From contig NC_134705.1 of assembly GCF_043290135.1 (NCBI RefSeq), positions 42,597,271 through 42,661,270 of the forward strand: a stretch of DNA of 64,000 bases, written 5' to 3'. The position numbers and the translations under genes are program-made. This document shows positions 34,712 through 45,830 of the stretch, one piece after another; position 1 is the first letter of the stretch, and the number at the start of each line of letters is the position of its first letter. The stretch is from Rhipicephalus microplus (lineage: Eukaryota > Arthropoda > Arachnida > Ixodida > Ixodidae). The notes under the pieces were generated by a model. The model saw only the letters and a list, made by a program, of their open reading frames with translations. It did not search any database and was not told the origin of the DNA.

Positions 34712-35429
34712 CTACGGGCTCCTAGGGAGTGAAATAAACAAGGCTTAGACAAATTCATGTTCTCTTCATCATTTCCGTACCGGCTGAAGTGTCGTGCGTT
34801 GCAGCTCCCACACACAGTAGTACCATATTTACATTTAGCATGCATTATTTACCATATTTTTATTTAGCGTACGGTTTCAACAACAAAAAAGAATGGCAGA
34901 TCTCTTTGGCAGATGATATCACGCCGTGGAAAACACGCGACACACAAATCAATGTTGTGTATCTCTGTATCTGAGCGTGTTTTGCCATGTATGAAACTGT
35001 GAGCACAGAAACATGGTTCACCGTTGAGTACAGTGACGTCCTTTGTGCGCTTTCGCCCCTGCCTTTTCTTCTTTTTTTGACTGTGGGGCAATTGAGGAGG
35101 CCAACTTATGGTCTATCTATGCAGCTCATGTGGAGTGATCATGCTTGCCATAAAGTTCACAAAGGTATCAGGGCCTAAAGCCGGGACAAAATCTACAAAC
35201 AAGGTCTAAACTAATGATATCATTAAAAGAAATAACGAAGATGTAATCCCAATAGCTGCCCTAATATCACTGAAATGTTTCAGACGCCTGCGGCTTACTC
35301 GGTGGCCACGCAAGACGGGGCTCCTCCGCCTTTATGAGCGAGTGAATTTCCTCCACGTACACGCTTTGCTGGCGCTGTGTCACTACACCTGATGCGCGAA
35401 AGAACGTGACGGAATCCGCTTTGGCCGTG
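34712..35429. other. No gene recognised
   Basis: Sequence between the hAT target duplication and the MITE-like copy. No domain or terminus seen. Confidence 0.4.
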
Positions 35430-35920
35430 TTAAGACACGTAACACGTGAGACATGAACGCTATCTAGCAGTTTTCTTGGAAAACGAAGCGTGTGGCTCTG
35501 AGACGGGTGCGCGCGCCCGTCTCAGAGGTGATAATGTGTAGAACGCAAGGCGGTGGGTAGGCGCCACCACCACCTCGTCTTAGCAAAGCGGCCTTTTCGT
35601 GCAAGCGTTGCATGGTCAGCGCAGCGTTACAAGTGCCACGGTCCTCAAAATAACTTTTGTATGCCTTTTCTAGTAAAATAGCACATGCAGATTATATCCG
35701 TGTTGTTTGGTGCCCCAGACATGCGAAGTAATTGCTTCTTAATTAACAATTGCACAAGTATGAACGTTAAATCTTGAGCAACATTGGTGGGCGCTGCGGA
35801 TGGGGTCGGTCGATTCGAATACACGGCGTCATTAGGAGTGGACAAACAGACAAATGTACAGACAGACAGACTGAAATTTTTGCGTCGAAGGTTCCCAAGG
35901 AAAACTACCGACTTTAAAAA
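35430..35920 (+). mobile_element. MITE-like microsatellite element, copy 2 (5'-shortened)
   Basis: Plus orientation. Matches copies at 742-1426 (inverse) and 43979-44639 from about ACACGTGAGACATGAACGC onward, including TAGAACGCAAGGCGG, GTCTTAGCAAAGCG, GGTGGGCGCTGCGGATGGGG and GGACAAACAGACAAATGTACAG. It ends AAACTACCGACTTTAA, an altered form of the family's tail. The CAGA tract is only four units long here. A 12-bp palindrome (35496-35527) is private to this copy. Confidence 0.7.
35496..35527. repeat. Perfect 12-bp hairpin
   Basis: CTCTGAGACGGG, 8-base loop TGCGCGCG, CCCGTCTCAGAG. Only the right arm is present in the other family copies, so it arose in this copy. Confidence 0.9.
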
Positions 35921-38340
35921 GGCTTACAAACTCAGTACGTGATGCCAACGCGTTTGAAAACCAAAGGATATCTCGTCGCGTTACCGTGTGGCATGGCACT
36001 TGACACGCTGGTCTTTGCGAAGGCACTGATGCACGGCAATCTGCAACGGGCATGGCATGACACACGCGATTATGGCGCTACAGCAGGCGTATTTTAAAGA
36101 GGTCGCGAATTTTCTCAAGCATTGCGGCGTGGCCTGCATACACTTGCGGTGAATGCTGTCGTGGATGAATTACGATAACGAGGAAATAAATGATCGCAGA
36201 AAACGATAGGCCAGCCTCACATACAGCGACGTTCGCGATCCGTCATTCCATTAGGGAAAAGACAACGCGTGATGTTTTATCACTTCATATGAATCGTGCT
36301 CACTGGGCTTACCTGACTGTGCCGTCGGGGCCTTTCAGATGCCACACGTATACAGCTTTCCTTGCCTCAAGATTAAATGATATTCTAGAGACAGTGAGGC
36401 ATTTAAAGTCCGAGTCATCGATAGATGTATAGAGGCTGAAGCCTTTGGTGAAGTTTTCCATTGCCTAAAAGAGAGAAGAAAAAACAGATTGAAAATGAAG
36501 TGATTGAACGCAGCGTCAATTTTTGTAATCCAGCATATTTTGATGAATGATACGTGGTCGAAAGACAAAACGCTGGAGGCCTTTTATTTCAGAAAATTTG
36601 ATTTCGCTTTTTGTACAGCTATTTTTGCCATCAAGTATCATAACTTGTGCTACACAAATACGTCATTTTATTTTCCGACAAAATCAATATGTGCACCAAT
36701 GAAATAGCGCAGAACCATGCTTAAAAAGTAATTATACTGTCTGATTAACCACTTACCTATATATTCTTTCAAATAATGTAAAACAAAGTTTTCTTGCCAT
36801 TGAGGAAATGGACTACAAATTGCAATCGGCCAACTGCAATGACTTAACATTAACATTACTTTGTAAAGAAATTAAATTACTTTCTAATTACATTACCCGA
36901 AACAGAGCCATTCGAGGCTTCGCGCTCGAACGCTATGCTGCTCTTTCGCGGACCTGCCTTGTTCTTAAGCTGAGATGAAGGCAACATGATTTGATTGGAC
37001 AATCATATCACTTTGCCTTCATTACCCTTTTTGTACTATTGGTAAATAATTAAACCCATTAGGTAATGGCACATGTGACATGCCAGGGAAAAATAATTGG
37101 GCATGAATGTTGAATTTGCATAAAATTTGCGTCCAAAGTAATAGCGAAATAGCGGCGCGTGGGTGCCACCTGACCTTTCATGCTTTTGTCATGAAAGAAG
37201 ATGGTGTCGTAGCTTGCGGTGAGAACAAGTGTGTAATGAACAGTGTTTTTACGCATGAAATAATGTTATGAACCAATAGTGGTACTGCAACACCACAACA
37301 ATGTTTAAACTGAAGACGGAAGGAAGGTCATGTATTGAGTACAATTATTACAATATTTTCTTGCCGCTTTATTTTAGTTTCCGTCTTGCTCAAATGACTG
37401 CAGCAACCGGCGTGGTACCAAGCTAGATGCGACCATTTTTGTGGGCATACGCCAATTAACAAGAAACAAAAGTTGCGCGTATCGAATCTGTAACAACTCT
37501 AAGAGTGAAAATAAATTTTATTTGGCATTCTCTTCTTAAGTAGGCACCACCCTCTGCCCCTATAGTCATTGAAGTATCCCATCAATACCCAATGTAGGCA
37601 TTTTCTGTGGGATAAACAGTTTATACAGATAGCGCTAAAAAGCTCTTTTCGCATAAATGCAACTTTCAGCGTCGGCGCCATTGATTTTGACCAAAAAATT
37701 GCAAAAAGTGGAAATAAAATAAATAATGAAAACTTCGCTGATACATCTCAAGGGAATCGCTTTCATGCGAAGCTGTCGGAAAGCATAAAAAATATATATG
37801 TCGTTTTCTTTTAGTTGCTTTGAGAAAAGTTTACGATGCGTATCGATGCGTTTTGTCAGTGGATCAGTTTAGAGCTCATCTTGGGTTTACCAGGCGCGTC
37901 TACTGTAACAGCAGTTAAATGGTAAGTTTGGATCTGAAGTAATATCAGCAATCATGTTAGCGCATATACATCAGCGTTGCCATAACAAATGGCCACGGAT
38001 GGTGCGATGACGCGGATGCCCTGGAAAACTTCCTCTAGCGTTTTTTTTTCTTCCGGGATTAAGCAACGTTTCAAATAGCTTGCTGCATTGTTGGAATTCA
38101 AGTGTGATGTTTAATACACCACTAAAAAGATGTAGCAGTCACTGAAACTAACACTAACGTTAACGCGACATGACGCAAAGAGTGCAAAAGTCGATATGGG
38201 ATGTTTATTGCGTTTTTTAAATAAATTCAGCACTGTAACTACAATTGACACTGAACTGATGTGACAACTGCATGGGATGATGTGACTACTGCATGAAACT
38301 GCTTTTCAATAGCAGTTTCAAGAACTGGCTTGCCTCTGCG
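35921..38340. other. No gene recognised
   Basis: AT-rich sequence with scattered ATTAC/GTAAT words around 36840-36890 and 37060, but no paired termini that would justify a transposon call. No coding support. Confidence 0.4.
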
Positions 38341-38353
38341 GTAGTACACATTA

Positions 38354-38590
38354 ATTGATATGTGTGGTGTAACGTTCCAAAACCACCATATGATGATGAG
38401 AGACGCCGCAGTGTAGAATTCTGGAAACTTCGACCACCTGGAGTTGTTCATCGTGCACCGAAATATGACCACACGGGCCTACAACAGTTTCGCCTCCATC
38501 GAAAACGCAGCCGCTGAAGCCGAGATATCTCGTGACTTGTAGGTCAGCATCTGTATACTTTAGCCACTAGACCACAGCGGCGGGGCTGTA
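38354..38590 (-). repeat. tRNA-derived SINE with 13-bp target duplication
   Basis: Complete copy in minus orientation: ATTGATATGTG tail at left, GACCACAGCGGCGGGG head at right. Flanks GTAGTACACATTA (38341-38353) and GTAGTATACGTTA (38591-38603) match at 11 of 13, an aged target duplication. Confidence 0.9.
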
Positions 38591-38822
38591 GTAGTATACG
38601 TTACTGCCCTGTAGAACCCTTGGCCTCGGTTCCTGCTGAGATCCTGAACTTTATAAACTAAGTAGGTCGGATCAACGTGGCTGTGGTTGGTTTTTAAATA
38701 CTCTCTCGCATTTAAATTACGAATGCTTGTTCTAACTGTTCTAAGGAAAGCCTTCACGATGTACCTTGCAGGATTTTGGCCGCTGTTAAACGTGAAGCCT
38801 TCTTTTGCATACTGCAGCACTT

Positions 38823-38979
<157 letters not shown>

Positions 38980-39472
38980 AGATTGTTTGAAAACATGTGA
39001 GTGCTAGTGGTTCGCGAAGGAACAGTTCAGGTTAAAAGCTTTATTCGAATGAAAATCGAATCCGGGCCACCTGTGTGGCAAGCATGTGTTCGATCACAAA
39101 GCTACACTTTTGCTTCAGGTTCTTTTGCAAAAAAAAAAAAAAAACACTATGAATGACAGTTGTTTGCACTGAATTATGGGGTGGGGGCGTGAAGTGCGGC
39201 GTGGAATTTCTAACAAAAAAGACCTTGAATTTTAGGTTTCAGTAATTCTACAATTGTAACTTTCAAGCCTCGCACGAGGAAAGAAGGGTAGTAGATGTGC
39301 GTGGTCTCACTTTTCTCTATTTCTTTTTCTATTTGGCCTATCCGAAAAGAAGTTCCGACACCTGGGGTGATTCTGTACTAGATTAATTGACTTCCACGCA
39401 GAATTCTGGGGTTTGATTTCTCTTGGGACAAATATTTACATTCCTCAGAATCGTGGGGTCAACACTGCGGTG
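38980..39472. other. No gene recognised
   Basis: Includes an A homopolymer near 39129-39144. Possibly LINE 5' untranslated sequence toward its right end. Confidence 0.35.
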
Positions 39473-39850
39473 GGCAGAACAGTGGAAACACCGAAATGCC
39501 GTCAAATCAATGCCTATTTTTCATGCACCTTTTTAATTCTACCATGGTTTGCTCTACGGTGATGCTGCCTTATCATGCATGCTGCCTCTGCAACATGACA
39601 ATGTCTTCGATGTTGCATCTTTGGCCACACTGCTTGATGTTAACCTTGGCATGACGCGCGCGTTTGCCGATGGACTTACGTGTTACGCTTGTGACCAACA
39701 TCATCCACTCAATATCATTCATCGTTACCACGTGGTCGACAACGTCAGCACAGACGCTATAAAGGCCTTCAAAGCAGCTTCTCGCATCGGTTGACGGAAC
39801 AGTGGCAACGCCGAAACGTCGCTAAATTGGTGCCTGTTTTTCACGTAGGT
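39473..39850 (+). promoter_or_regulatory. Putative LINE 5' region with duplicated 58-bp block
   Basis: Blocks at 39473-39530 and 39793-39850 share GAACAGTGG-AAC-CCGAAA and TGCCT-TTTTTCA in the same order, 320 bp apart, directly upstream of the ORF1-like frame. Duplicated 5' units are common promoter-bearing modules in LINEs; the promoter role is inferred. Confidence 0.45.
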
Positions 39851-41369
39851 AGTTTATATTCTTAATGCCTATACCTATCGTTACGACGAATACTTCTTAT
39901 TACCGCTGTTCAACCCGAACAATCTTGTTGCATATTGCTTTCGTGTTTTGCACTGTTTCAATGGCCTTCTATTGTGTGGTGACCTTGAACCTAACCCGGG
40001 TTCTACAAGTGTGCTTTCAGCGAATAGCACTAATACAGCCGAGTTTAACACCCTCGTTACGAGTCGCAATAGCAGCGCCTTTAGCTCCTCAAACAACACG
40101 TCTAATCGTCTTGCGCAATTAGCGGCTGGCGAAAAAAAAACTGCAAGTGACAATTCTGATATCAAAGAAAACAATATTCTCACGCTTCTAGGTCCTTGAG
40201 ATTCAAGTATCAGCCCTCGAATCTTCCACAGATGTTACTCACTATGGTGCGACAAACGAGAAACCTAACTCTGAAATTGCGTCTCTTCGGGAATCTGTCA
40301 CCAAACTCAGTTTAAAGTCAGAATACTTGGAAAAACGTTCACGTAAAACGATAATATTTTACATGATTTGTCGGAAATGCGTCATGAAAATACTGATTAT
40401 TCGCTGAATGCGGTAACACGAGTGCTATCCGAGCGTCTTCAGACATAATGCCCAGATACTGAGTGATGTCATTGCATAGACCAATCACGTGAAGGGTGAG
40501 TACGACCAGTCATTATAAAAATTCTCGATTACAAGGAGAAGATGCGCTTTATAAAAAATGCTTTGAAACTGAAAGGGTCTTATCCGTACATAACTGAAGA
40601 CCTATCCCCGCCTGTTTTCGCCTTACGAAAGAAACTGTGGAAAGAAATTGCCAGTCATCAAGATGAAGGATCCGGAGTAAAGCTCCGTTAGGATCATGCT
40701 TATATTGGTGAAGTGCGTTGCATCAGGGACACCAGTATAGATTCTATAAAACACGGTTTTGCTGGGACCGCTACAGAATCGGTTGCTTCAAAAATTAAAA
40801 CTTCTCGTTGAGTGTCAGGATGTTTAAAAAATTTGAGTATTTTATACTTCAATGCCAGAAATAGAGTCAACAAACTCGTTCCTTTACTCGCCATTGTCAC
40901 GTCCTACTCTCCCTATGTAGTGGTCATAACGGAGACCTGGATACATTATGGAGTGTTTGATAGTGAATTTACCCCACCCGGTTACGTATAGCAGTACGCA
41001 ATGACGAATCACATGGAAATAGTGAGGTAGCGCTACATATTCACCCTGACAAAAAGTTTTTGTGCCCTCTGACACACCTGACTTAGAACTTGCTTGGTGC
41101 AAACTCTGTTTAAATAAATGACCTTTAGTTGTTGGGGAATTCTTTCGAGCACCAAGTTTCTGTTTGGAATATTGACAAAGACGTAGCCCATTTAGGCATA
41201 AACATGACTTCGGTACCTCAGAGTTTGTCTTTATGGGGGACTAAAATGCACTGTGTATTGATTGACAAACAAAAAGTTGCACTGCACAAAAATTTTGATT
41301 TTAGATAACTTTTATCTTTTTCAATAACCCTCGGTCTCAACCATTAAGTACAATCTCCAACTCGCCATA
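39851..41369 (+). pseudogene. LINE ORF1 with 2A-like motif, and start of ORF2 endonuclease
   Basis: An open frame without internal stop runs from about 39855 through LLLCGDLEPNPGS (39966-40004). This fits the 2A-like D-x-E-x-N-P-G pattern found at the N-terminus of some APE-type LINE proteins, but with Ser in place of the last Pro. A frameshift near 40195 leads into a heptad-like segment (SALESSTD, IASLRESVTKLSLKSEYLEK). Then comes an ORF1 core reading RPVIIKILDYKEKMRFIKNA (about 40505-40565) and FALRKKLWKEIA. The endonuclease begins at about 40840 (LSILYFNARNRVNKLVPLL, VVITETWIHYG), ending near FNNPRSQPLSTISNSP (about 41323-41368). Several stops; inactive. CR1/L2-like group inferred. Confidence 0.7.
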
Positions 41370-42235
41370 ATGCTTGTGATGATTGCTATGCGCGCGTTAT
41401 GTGAGTGTTTTCGAAAAGTGCGTGACACCGAAAGTCAGAAGACAAGCATTGCATGTGCAAACAGAAACCGGGTGAAGATGACGAAGAACATCGGCACTAG
41501 GGCACTACGTCAACAACACAAAAAGAAAATGGCCGAATTAGGAATGACTATAAAGATTTTAGTGGCCAAAGACTTGACAACACGGCAACTCAGAAAGCCC
41601 CATTGCGAAGCCTAATTTACCGGAGGAGTGCCAGATAGTCGGCAAGGGGTTCTTGGTCACTTCGGGCAGGAGGAGGGTGGAGGCAGTTCGCCAGCGTCAC
41701 GGCCGTGGTTTGCCCCGAGTGCCTGGCATAGGTCAAGAGTCGGAATAGTTTGCTTTGCTCGACCTCAACCTTCGACGGTCCACGGAGCCAGCGGAAAGCT
41801 ACTGCAGCCACCAGGTCCACTGTGGGGTGTTAGCATGAGGGCTTGGTTGTGGCCCCTGGTCCGCGCGTCCGAAAAGACTGCCGGCTTTCATCGGCCCTGT
41901 TTTCGGCACCTACCTGCTCTGTCGACGCCTACATCCGAGCGTCGCCTTGCTGTTCACCAAATTCCTACTGTACCGACATTCCCATGTTTCTCCTCCTCTA
42001 CATACACGAGCCCCGCATAAGCTCCAAGCATCCATCGGTGAGACGATCTCGTGGTAGGACTCAGCATGTTCGTCGCTTTTTCAGTTTTTTGTGTAGTATA
42101 ACGTTGTGTCCTTGCGTAGCATCCTTGTGTGCATATTTCTGTGTTGTTTGGACACATTGGGAATAAAAGAGAAAATAGGCTTGCTTTTTTTTATTGAGAG
42201 CGTTGATGTCTCCGAACCAACGTCCACTTAATCTA
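41370..42235. other. Unidentified insertion inside LINE endonuclease
   Basis: About 0.87 kb separates two consecutive endonuclease segments. It contains a 130-codon GC-rich frame (41628-42020), its antisense 67-codon frame, and AATAAAAGAGAAAA near 42162. No protein domain, LTR termini or inverted repeats were recognised. It may be a decayed element or a short gene-derived insert. Confidence 0.4.
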
Positions 42236-43111
42236 AAGAACCCCCTCAGAATGTTTTTCTTGACCTTGTTTTTCTCAATTCACTTTGAGTCGAAACAGCG
42301 TTTTAATTCGACGTAATTGATGGCATTTCTTACCACAAAGCTGAGCACATATCACTTCCATCTCGTCTAAATAAACAGCAACCGGGAATCTCGAAGTTTC
42401 GTGACTTAGTTCATGCAGACGACACTTCCATCAAAGATATGCTTGCTTCCAACTTTCAATAGTTTCAATCACTAATGCGGTTGCTTGGGCGTGTTGGTAT
42501 GACATAGTGAAAAAGCTTACCCGTAAAATAATGGACGCCTTAAAGATTTCTCGACGGGGTGACGCATTCGTGAGCAGGCCTTCGGTTGCCCACTTAGAAA
42601 ACTAAGTTGTCTTTTTACCTGCTTGACTGCACGAACTATGAGAATGGTTTTATAATTTTTCTTCGACTGCCCCTTTTTTTATTATTTTTCCGTTTCACTG
42701 CATGTTTGTATGTGCGTGGTTTGGAGAATAATGTTTTTGTTGTACGTTAGCGCTCTGTATGTGTACTTCTTCGTCTGGTCTCTTGGTTTATCGCGCTGCT
42801 TGTTTTTTCACTATGTCAAGCACTGAGTTGTCATGATCATGTTGACACTTTAGTCAGCGCATTTGGGAGTTTGATGAAGTTATGCATTGATCAATTCGTT
42901 CCTCTAAAAAATATCCGCAGATTCTATAGATGAATTGCAGCTTGCTGCAAGCTTCATGTCGCGTTCGTCGTATGCACCGTTTGACAAATACAAGTAGTCC
43001 TGAATTTACCAGTCCCTTTACGACCGCTGTAATTGATCTGCGTAAAAAAATCGAAAATGCTAGAAGCTTTTATTACCAGTCTGAACTTCCTGCTCTCCTA
43101 AAATATAGCCT
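42236..43111 (+). pseudogene. LINE ORF2: endonuclease end and linker
   Basis: Continues the same LINE: NVFLDLVFLNSL, IDGISYHKAEHISLPSRL (catalytic S-D-H altered to S-Y-H) and FRDLVHADDTSIKDMLAS (about 42250-42460). Then comes the linker: SAFGSLMKLCIDQFVPLKNI (about 42855-42915) and KKIENARSFYYQSELPALLKY (about 43045-43105). A SINE interrupts the reading immediately afterwards. Multiple frame breaks. Confidence 0.65.
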
Positions 43112-43353
43112 GTACCCCGCCACGGTGGTCTAGTGGCTAAGGTACTCGGCTGCTGACTCGCAGGTCGTGGGATCAGAACCCGGCTGTGGCTTCTGCATTT
43201 CCGAGGGAGGCGGAAATGTTGTAGGCCCGTGTACTCAGATTATGGTGCAAGTTAAAAAACCCCAGGTGGTCGAAATTTCCGGAGCCCTCCACTACGGCGT
43301 CTCTAATAATCAAATGGTGGTTTTGGGACGTTAAACCCCACAAATCATTATCG
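43112..43353 (+). repeat. tRNA-derived SINE inserted in LINE
   Basis: Head with GGTGGTCTAGTGGCTAAGG (A-box region) and GTGGGATCAGAACC (decayed B box), full body, tail CACAAATCATTATCG. Flanks 43096-43111 and 43354-43369 (TCCTAAAATATAGCCT versus TCTTAAAATTTAACCT) match at 13 of 16, an aged target duplication within LINE coding sequence. Confidence 0.9.
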
Positions 43354-43369
43354 TCTTAAAATTTAACCT

Positions 43370-43484
43370 TCGGAAATTCCGGTCTCCTGCTAACCCCACT
43401 AGAACCGATACAGTTTTCTTTATTTTTGAGAACACGGCTGCTTCAAACCCCTTTGTTGTACCTAATGCTTTTAATATTGTCATC
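43370..43484 (+). pseudogene. LINE ORF2 linker after the SINE
   Basis: Reads KFRSPANPTRTDTVFFI and NPFVVPNAFNIV, the usual spacer before LINE RT fingers. It stops abruptly where gypsy coding sequence starts. Confidence 0.55.
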
Positions 43485-43978
43485 TGCGGAAACTAACTAC
43501 TCGACCACGGAGAGGGAATGCCTACCTGGTATTTGGGCGATATCGAAAGTTCTGATCGTATCCGTATGGCACTTCAATCAGAGTCGTTACGGACCATCAC
43601 GCCCTTTGTTGGCTGGCCAATGTCAAGGACTCTTCAGGGCGCCTCGTGAGGTGGAGCTTGCGTCTTCAAGAATTTGACGTAACAGTTGTCTGGCCGTGGG
43701 CACGCTGATGCCAATAGCGATTCGTGCGCTCCCCTTGCAAGCACATCGAGCAATGATGATGCCGATGACCGTTTTCTTTGCGCGGTCATTGAATCTGACT
43801 TGGCCCAACAAGAGCGGAATGCCTCAGAGCTTGTACAAATTATAAAACACCTCGAAGGCCCCAGCCCGCGTCCAAGACGGGCATCCGCACGTTCAGGGTA
43901 ATTATGTCTTCGAAACGACATCCTCTTCGGAAATTGGCCCCGTATCTGGATGTTTCACCGCAACTATCGTAGAACGGC
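43485..43978 (+). pseudogene. Ty3/gypsy pol fragment: RNase H end and spacer
   Basis: ETNYSTTERECLPGIWAISK (43490-43550), then in another frame [20 protein letters not shown] and LQEFDVTVV (43575-43695), both gypsy RNase H signatures. Then a spacer with ASELVQIIKHLEGPSPRPRR (about 43830-43890). Frames shift twice. The fragment begins in mid-RNase H next to LINE sequence and is cut on the right by the MITE-like copy. Confidence 0.8.
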
Positions 43979-44563
43979 GATAGTCTTGCACGTGAAAAGA
44001 GTCCACAAAACGTTTATTTGATGTTCTGTGCGACAAAATCGGAGAATTGTATTCTGGAAGCGCTGCGTTAGAGAGTCTCGATCCGTGCAGCGAAGGCTAA
44101 CGAGCGCATTGAATCATGTTTGATACGAGCGCTACCGGGTAGTTATCTTCGAAAACGAGCGAAGGCATGCCCGCTCATGGATAAAGATGCTAGCCTGTCT
44201 CAGAAGCGATAAGGTGTAGAACGCATAGCGACGGGTAAATGCCACCACCATGTCGTCTTAGCAAAGCGTTGGAAACGCTTGCCTCGCGTTGTAGCGTCAT
44301 TGCGTTGCATCGCGTTGCATCGTCAGCGCAGCGTGATAAACGCCACGGTCCTTAGAATTATTTATCTGCGCCTTCTCTTGTATAAAGACACACATAAAAA
44401 TATTGACGTGTTGTTATGGTGCCTCAGATATTAGCAATAACTGCTTTTTATTTGACAATCGCACCAGTATGAACGCTCAAACTAGAGCAATATAAGCGGG
44501 CGCTGCAGTTGGGGCTGGCCGTTCGAGGTATCACTTGATGCCGTTTGTGGTATCGTTACTGTG

Positions 44564-44602
<39 letters not shown>

Positions 44603-44639
44603 CAAAATTTTGCGTTGATGTTCCCCAAGAAAGACTATC
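43979..44639 (+). mobile_element. MITE-like microsatellite element, copy 3
   Basis: 661 bp between GATAGTCTT (43979-43987) and AAGACTATC (44631-44639), with family tail GTCTTTAA continuing to 44647. Best-preserved copy in plus orientation. It lies between gypsy RNase H and integrase coding parts, showing insertion into the retrotransposon. The CAGA tract is at 44564-44602. Confidence 0.8.
44564..44602. repeat. (CAGA)n microsatellite
   Basis: About nine to ten units within MITE-like copy 3, followed by the conserved CCAAAATTTT. Confidence 0.95.
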
Positions 44640-44654
44640 GTCTTTAAACGAACT

Positions 44655-45488
44655 TGAACCTTATGCGACCGAATACCTCGTCGTCGTTCCATCAGGGCTA
44701 CGTCCTGACATTTTATCTGCCTGACACGACGAGCCTTCCTCCGGCCACCTAGGATTCGCGCGTACTGTTGTCCAGATTCAGACTCACTACTGCTGGTCAA
44801 AGCTCGCCCAGGAGGTTAAGCATTACGTTAAAACCTGTAACCATTGCAGCCGTTTGAACAAATTGGCATAGACTTGCTTGGACGCCCCGGCGTGGTGGTC
44901 TAGTGGCTAAGGTAATCGGCTGCTGACCCGCAGGTCGCGGGTTCGAATCGCGGCTGCGGCGGCTGCATTTCCGATGGAGGCGGAAATGTTGTAGGCCCGT
45001 GTGCTCAGATTTGGGTGCACGTTAAAGAACCCCAGGTGGTCAAAATTTCCGGAGCCCTCCACTACGGCGTCTCTCATAATCATATGGTAGTTTTGGGACG
45101 TTAAACCCCACATATCAATCAAGACTTGCTTGGACCCTTTCGGAAGTCACATGATGGAAACCACTACATTGTAGTCGCTACTGGCTATTCTACAAGGTAC
45201 TGCGAAACGATAGCCCTACAACAAGGCACCGTCGATAAGATTGCGTATTTTTTCAAGAACAATATTGTCCTCCGCCACGAAGTGCCAGCAGTTGTTATCA
45301 CTGACCGTGGAACAGCCTTTACAGCCTAACTGATGCAAGAGCCATGAGGCTTAGTGGAACCGTTTGTCGCAAAACGACCGCATATCATTCACAAACCAAT
45401 GGTCTGACGGAGAGAAGAAACAAGACATTCGCTGACATGTTATTCATGTATGTCGACCACGATCACAAAAACTGGCAGAACAGATCAT
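44655..45488 (+). pseudogene. Ty3/gypsy integrase, interrupted by a SINE
   Basis: Zinc-binding N-terminal part: EYLVVVPSGLRPDIL, then H-DEPSSGHLGF and C-x2-C in VKTCNHC (44660-44855). After the SINE the catalytic core continues. LLGPF follows the position of the first Asp, then YIVVATGYSTRYCE and VVITDRGTAFTA (second Asp, about 45298-45325). The third acidic site lies in a segment reading LTERRNKTFADM (about 45400-45440), ending with YVDHDHKNW. Stops and at least one frameshift. Same gypsy element as 43485-43978. Confidence 0.85.
44884..45121 (+). repeat. tRNA-derived SINE inserted in gypsy integrase, perfect target duplication
   Basis: Best copy in the window, 238 bp. A box in GGTGGTCTAGTGGCTAAGG, B box GGTTCGAATC (44940-44949), tail CATATCAATCAA. 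Flanked by identical 14-bp AGACTTGCTTGGAC (44870-44883 and 45122-45135). The youngest insertion of this nested complex. Confidence 0.97.
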
Positions 45489-45830
45489 TTATAGACACAT
45501 AACCGAGTTTCTTGAAGCAAATAACTTTTTGACCAGCATGAACTTCGGTTTTGTCGCGGCTTCAGCAGAATAACATAGCTTGTAAAACTTCCACACGATA
45601 TTAGGAGTACTTTAGACACTGGTTATTTGAGTTATGCCTTATTTATAAATTTTTCAAAGCTGTTCGACATCATTACTCACAGCAAGCTTCTGACTAGAAG
45701 TAATATTCAATAATCCGCAGTTGTTCAACTGGATAGGAGGCTTTCTAAACTCACGCATCAAATTTGTTTCATTTAATTCTAAGCTATCCTCAGCTCTTGA
45801 AGCCATCCACTCGGCTTCATTAAGCAATGC
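45489..45830 (+). pseudogene. LINE reverse transcriptase fragment (collinear continuation)
   Basis: Reads HITEFLEANNFLTSMNFGF (about 45498-45555), INFSKLFDIITHSKLLT (about 45640-45690) and QLFNWIGGFLNSRIKFVS (about 45725-45775). These are RT finger/palm motifs where F-S-K-L/A-F-D carries the first catalytic Asp. The order continues that of the LINE at 39851-43484, suggesting both are one LINE split by the gypsy fragment. Confidence 0.75.

Noticed and set aside
36830..37080. ATTAC/GTAAT words suggesting a second hAT element
   Set aside because: No paired termini, no 8-bp duplication and no coding sequence.
41616..42166. GC-rich frames as a host gene
   Set aside because: They sit inside an insertion in a LINE and match no known family.
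44531..44800. 89-codon minus frame over the CAGA tract
   Set aside because: Shadow of the MITE-like copy and gypsy integrase.
44884..44960. Possible tRNA gene (A and B box)
   Set aside because: It is the head of a SINE with a target duplication, and the cloverleaf is not complete.
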